Assembly: GCF_900099805.1 (NCBI RefSeq)
Contig: NZ_FNDR01000002.1
Location: 62,001 to 126,000, forward strand
Origin: Variovorax sp. OV700
GTDB taxonomy: Bacteria; Pseudomonadota; Gammaproteobacteria; Burkholderiales; Burkholderiaceae_C
Length of the DNA: 64,000 nt
Reading direction: 5' to 3'
Position numbers and translations under genes: made by a program. Under the pieces are notes generated by a model that worked only from the letters and a program-made list of their open reading frames with translations, ran no database searches and was not told the DNA's origin. Below are positions 62,311 through 64,000 of this stretch, piece after piece (the stretch's first letter is position 1; every line of letters starts with the position of its first letter).

Positions 62311-63552
62311 TCAGCGGTTCGTGAAAACGTTCTTGCGGATCGAACCATGGATGCCCCAGTTGGCGTCCACCACCTGCGTCACGCCGAAGTCGGCAGCCAC
62401 CGACAGCAGCGCGATGGCCTCGTCCTCGCTCAGGCGGTGCACCGTCATCAGGAATCGGCGCAGCTTGCGGAAGGCGTCGCGCATGGCCGGGTCAAGCGAC
62501 GACTTGCCGGCAATCACCGTCTGCGCGTCCGGCCCGAGGGCAGCCAGGTAGTTGGGGTAGGTGAAGCCGTAGACCGACCACAGCTCTTCGGTCTCCAGCA
62601 GCGGGTGGTCCAAGCCCTCGAGCAGGGTGCCGCCCAGTTCGGACTGCTTGTGCAGGATGAATTCGAAGTCCCCAGTCAGCGAAGTCTCGATGGCGGTGCC
62701 GCCAAGCTCGCTGTCGCCCTGCGCGGCATGCGGATCGCCCACCGAGAAGAACGCGCCGGGCACGGCCACCGGGTAGTACATGCGCGCGCCCTTGCCGACG
62801 CGCCAGTCATCGATGTTGCCGCCGGTGTAGCTCGGCGGAATGGAGCTCACGAAGTCTGATTCGGACGGCGCAAGGCCCATGGTGCCGAAGTGCAGCCGGG
62901 CCGGCACCTTGACGTTGCGCAGGATGTCTTCGCGCTTGTGCACCAGCGTGTGATCGACGCGCACGCCGGGATAGTCGATCATGGTGTGCACCACGCCATC
63001 GGGGTCGGTCTGCGGCATCCACACGTAGTTGTAGACGGCACGTGCGAAGGGCTCGCCCGAGGTGTCGAGTTCGAAGATCGTCACCACTTCGCGCGGCTTG
63101 GGCTCCTCGATCAGGTCGCGAAAATGGAAGCCCCAGGACGCGGCCACGTTCGAGCCGAAGCAGCGGCCCGCATAGCAATGGTTGCAGCTGGGCCGGGGAC
63201 GCACGTCGAGGATGCGCACCTCCAGCACGTCGCCCGGCTCCGCGCCTTCGATGACGACCGGGCCGGTCAGCAGGTGCACGCCGACGCCCTCGCCCTCGCC
63301 GAGCTTGAAAGGCCCCTCCACGGGACCGGCGCCGCGGCGCGGCACGGCCTTGTGCTCGCGCGTCCACGCGAACACCGACTCGGCGCCGGGGTCGCCGGCG
63401 ATCATGCGCTCGTGGTCGTCGTTGGCATGGTGGGTCAGGGTCTCGATCGTCACTCGGTCGCCGGACTTAACGACCAGCGATGGCGCGACCGCCTTGCTGA
63501 AATAGCCCCAGTGGATGGTTTGGGGGGAGACGGGCAGGATGTGGTGTTTCAT
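62311..63552 (-). CDS. Acetamidase/formamidase (FmdA/AmdA family)
   Basis: 413-residue amidase that hydrolyses formamide/acetamide-type amides to the acid and ammonia. The N-terminus is KHHILPVSPQTIHWGYF; family blocks are DDHERMIAGDPGAESVF, YPGVRVDHTLVH, SVGDPHAAQGDSEL and DFGVTQVVDANWGIHG. Length equals known FmdA (about 407). It has a Cys-rich stretch (CNHCYAGRC) not present in the fused copy. It starts 21 bases after the ABC ATPase, so the two are one operon. A close paralogue of the fusion's C-terminal half. Confidence 0.9.
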   Translation of the reverse strand: MKHHILPVSPQTIHWGYFSKAVAPSLVVKSGDRVTIETLTHHANDDHERMIAGDPGAESVFAWTREHKAVPRRGAGPVEGPFKLGEGEGVGVHLLTGPVVIEGAEPGDVLEVRILDVRPRPSCNHCYAGRCFGSNVAASWGFHFRDLIEEPKPREVVTIFELDTSGEPFARAVYNYVWMPQTDPDGVVHTMIDYPGVRVDHTLVHKREDILRNVKVPARLHFGTMGLAPSESDFVSSIPPSYTGGNIDDWRVGKGARMYYPVAVPGAFFSVGDPHAAQGDSELGGTAIETSLTGDFEFILHKQSELGGTLLEGLDHPLLETEELWSVYGFTYPNYLAALGPDAQTVIAGKSSLDPAMRDAFRKLRRFLMTVHRLSEDEAIALLSVAADFGVTQVVDANWGIHGSIRKNVFTNR

Positions 63553-63573
63553 GGGTCCTTCAGGGAGCGGGGC

Positions 63574-64000
63574 TCAGGCGGGCGTGGGCATCGAAGCAGC
63601 CGGCAGCACGTCGGCCGACATCACGCTGAGGAATCGGGCGGTTTCGCGTTGCCGCGGGTGCTGCAGCACCTCGAGCGCCGGGCCGCTCTCGACGATGCGG
63701 CCGCCGGAAAGAAACACCACGCGGTCGGCCACCTCGGCGGCAAACCGCAGCTGGTGGGTGGAGATGACCATCGTCAATCCTTCCTCGACGGCAAGCCGGC
63801 GGATCACCTCCAGCACCTCGTTGACGAGTGCGGGATCGAGCGCCGAAGTGGGCTCGTCCAGCAGCAGCACGCTGGGGCCCGGCGCCAGTGCGCGGGCGAT
63901 CGCCACGCGCTGCTGCTGGCCGCCGGACAGGTGGCGCGGCAGCGCTTCGACGCGGTGGGCCAGGCCCACCCGCGCCAGCAGTTCACGTGCGCGCCGGTCG
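63574..64000 (-). CDS. Amino-acid-type ABC transporter ATPase, N-terminus beyond window
   Basis: The C-terminal about 141 residues of a GlnQ/HisP-like ATPase. It has signature [15 protein letters not shown], Walker B VLLLDEPTSALDP and H-loop STHQ. Walker A lies right of base 64000. It is directly upstream of fmdA in the same operon, so this importer probably brings in a small amide or amino-acid amide, by inference from position. Confidence 0.9.
   Translation of the reverse strand, partial: DRRARELLARVGLAHRVEALPRHLSGGQQQRVAIARALAPGPSVLLLDEPTSALDPALVNEVLEVIRRLAVEEGLTMVISTHQLRFAAEVADRVVFLSGGRIVESGPALEVLQHPRQRETARFLSVMSADVLPAASMPTPA

Overview
The window looks like a chromosomal segment of a high-GC betaproteobacterium of the Burkholderiales, most likely Comamonadaceae close to Variovorax. 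This is inferred from the GC-rich codon use, a Bug/TctC-type solute receptor, several AraC/LysR/MocR-controlled catabolic islands and protein sequences typical of that group. It has not been confirmed by a database search. No rRNA, tRNA, CRISPR array, insertion sequence or phage gene was recognised. Coding density is high and many genes are translationally coupled by 4-base ATGA or GTGA overlaps.

Layout. 1-4.8 kb: a XylR/DmpR-type sigma-54 activator (cut by the left edge) faces a predicted sigma-54-driven operon of an aromatic-aldehyde dehydrogenase, a CalA-like alcohol dehydrogenase and an esterase. 4.8-11.4 kb: a complete tripartite RND efflux operon with a divergent TetR repressor. 11.5-15 kb: DUF3606, a Nudix enzyme coupled to a MocR regulator, and a divergent aminotransferase. 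15-21.8 kb: a DNA-repair block with two Ku proteins, a MerR-like/TPR protein between them, and a YhaN/YhaO (SbcCD-like) pair. 21.9-30.9 kb: small stress and housekeeping genes, including two DUF1801 proteins, a peroxiredoxin with AraC regulator, RidA, a zeta-toxin/ParD-like antitoxin pair, hemerythrin, YciI, MFS plus Nudix, and DUF899. 31-39.5 kb: a catabolic cluster with a saccharopine-dehydrogenase-like enzyme, a TPP enzyme, a DadA-like oxidase, an amino-acid ABC importer, an Lrp regulator and an Asp/Glu-racemase-family enzyme. 39.5-44.4 kb: a LysR-controlled operon ending in D-tartrate dehydratase. 45.2-50.5 kb: a periplasmic/outer-membrane copper-handling operon. 50.6-57 kb: an acetaldehyde-type aldehyde dehydrogenase with its own sigma-54 promoter, a HAD/cupin pair, and a CalB-like dehydrogenase coupled to a membrane fatty-acid-hydroxylase/sterol-desaturase-family enzyme under a LysR regulator.

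57-64 kb is the most unusual part. One reading frame carries a complete AraC-type transcription factor joined to a complete acetamidase/formamidase (FmdA). It is followed by a Liv-type binding protein preceded by a perfect 17-base palindrome and direct repeats. A free-standing FmdA paralogue lies 2.3 kb further on, next to an amino-acid-type ABC ATPase cut by the right edge. The fusion may be an amide sensor-enzyme that controls amide uptake and hydrolysis.
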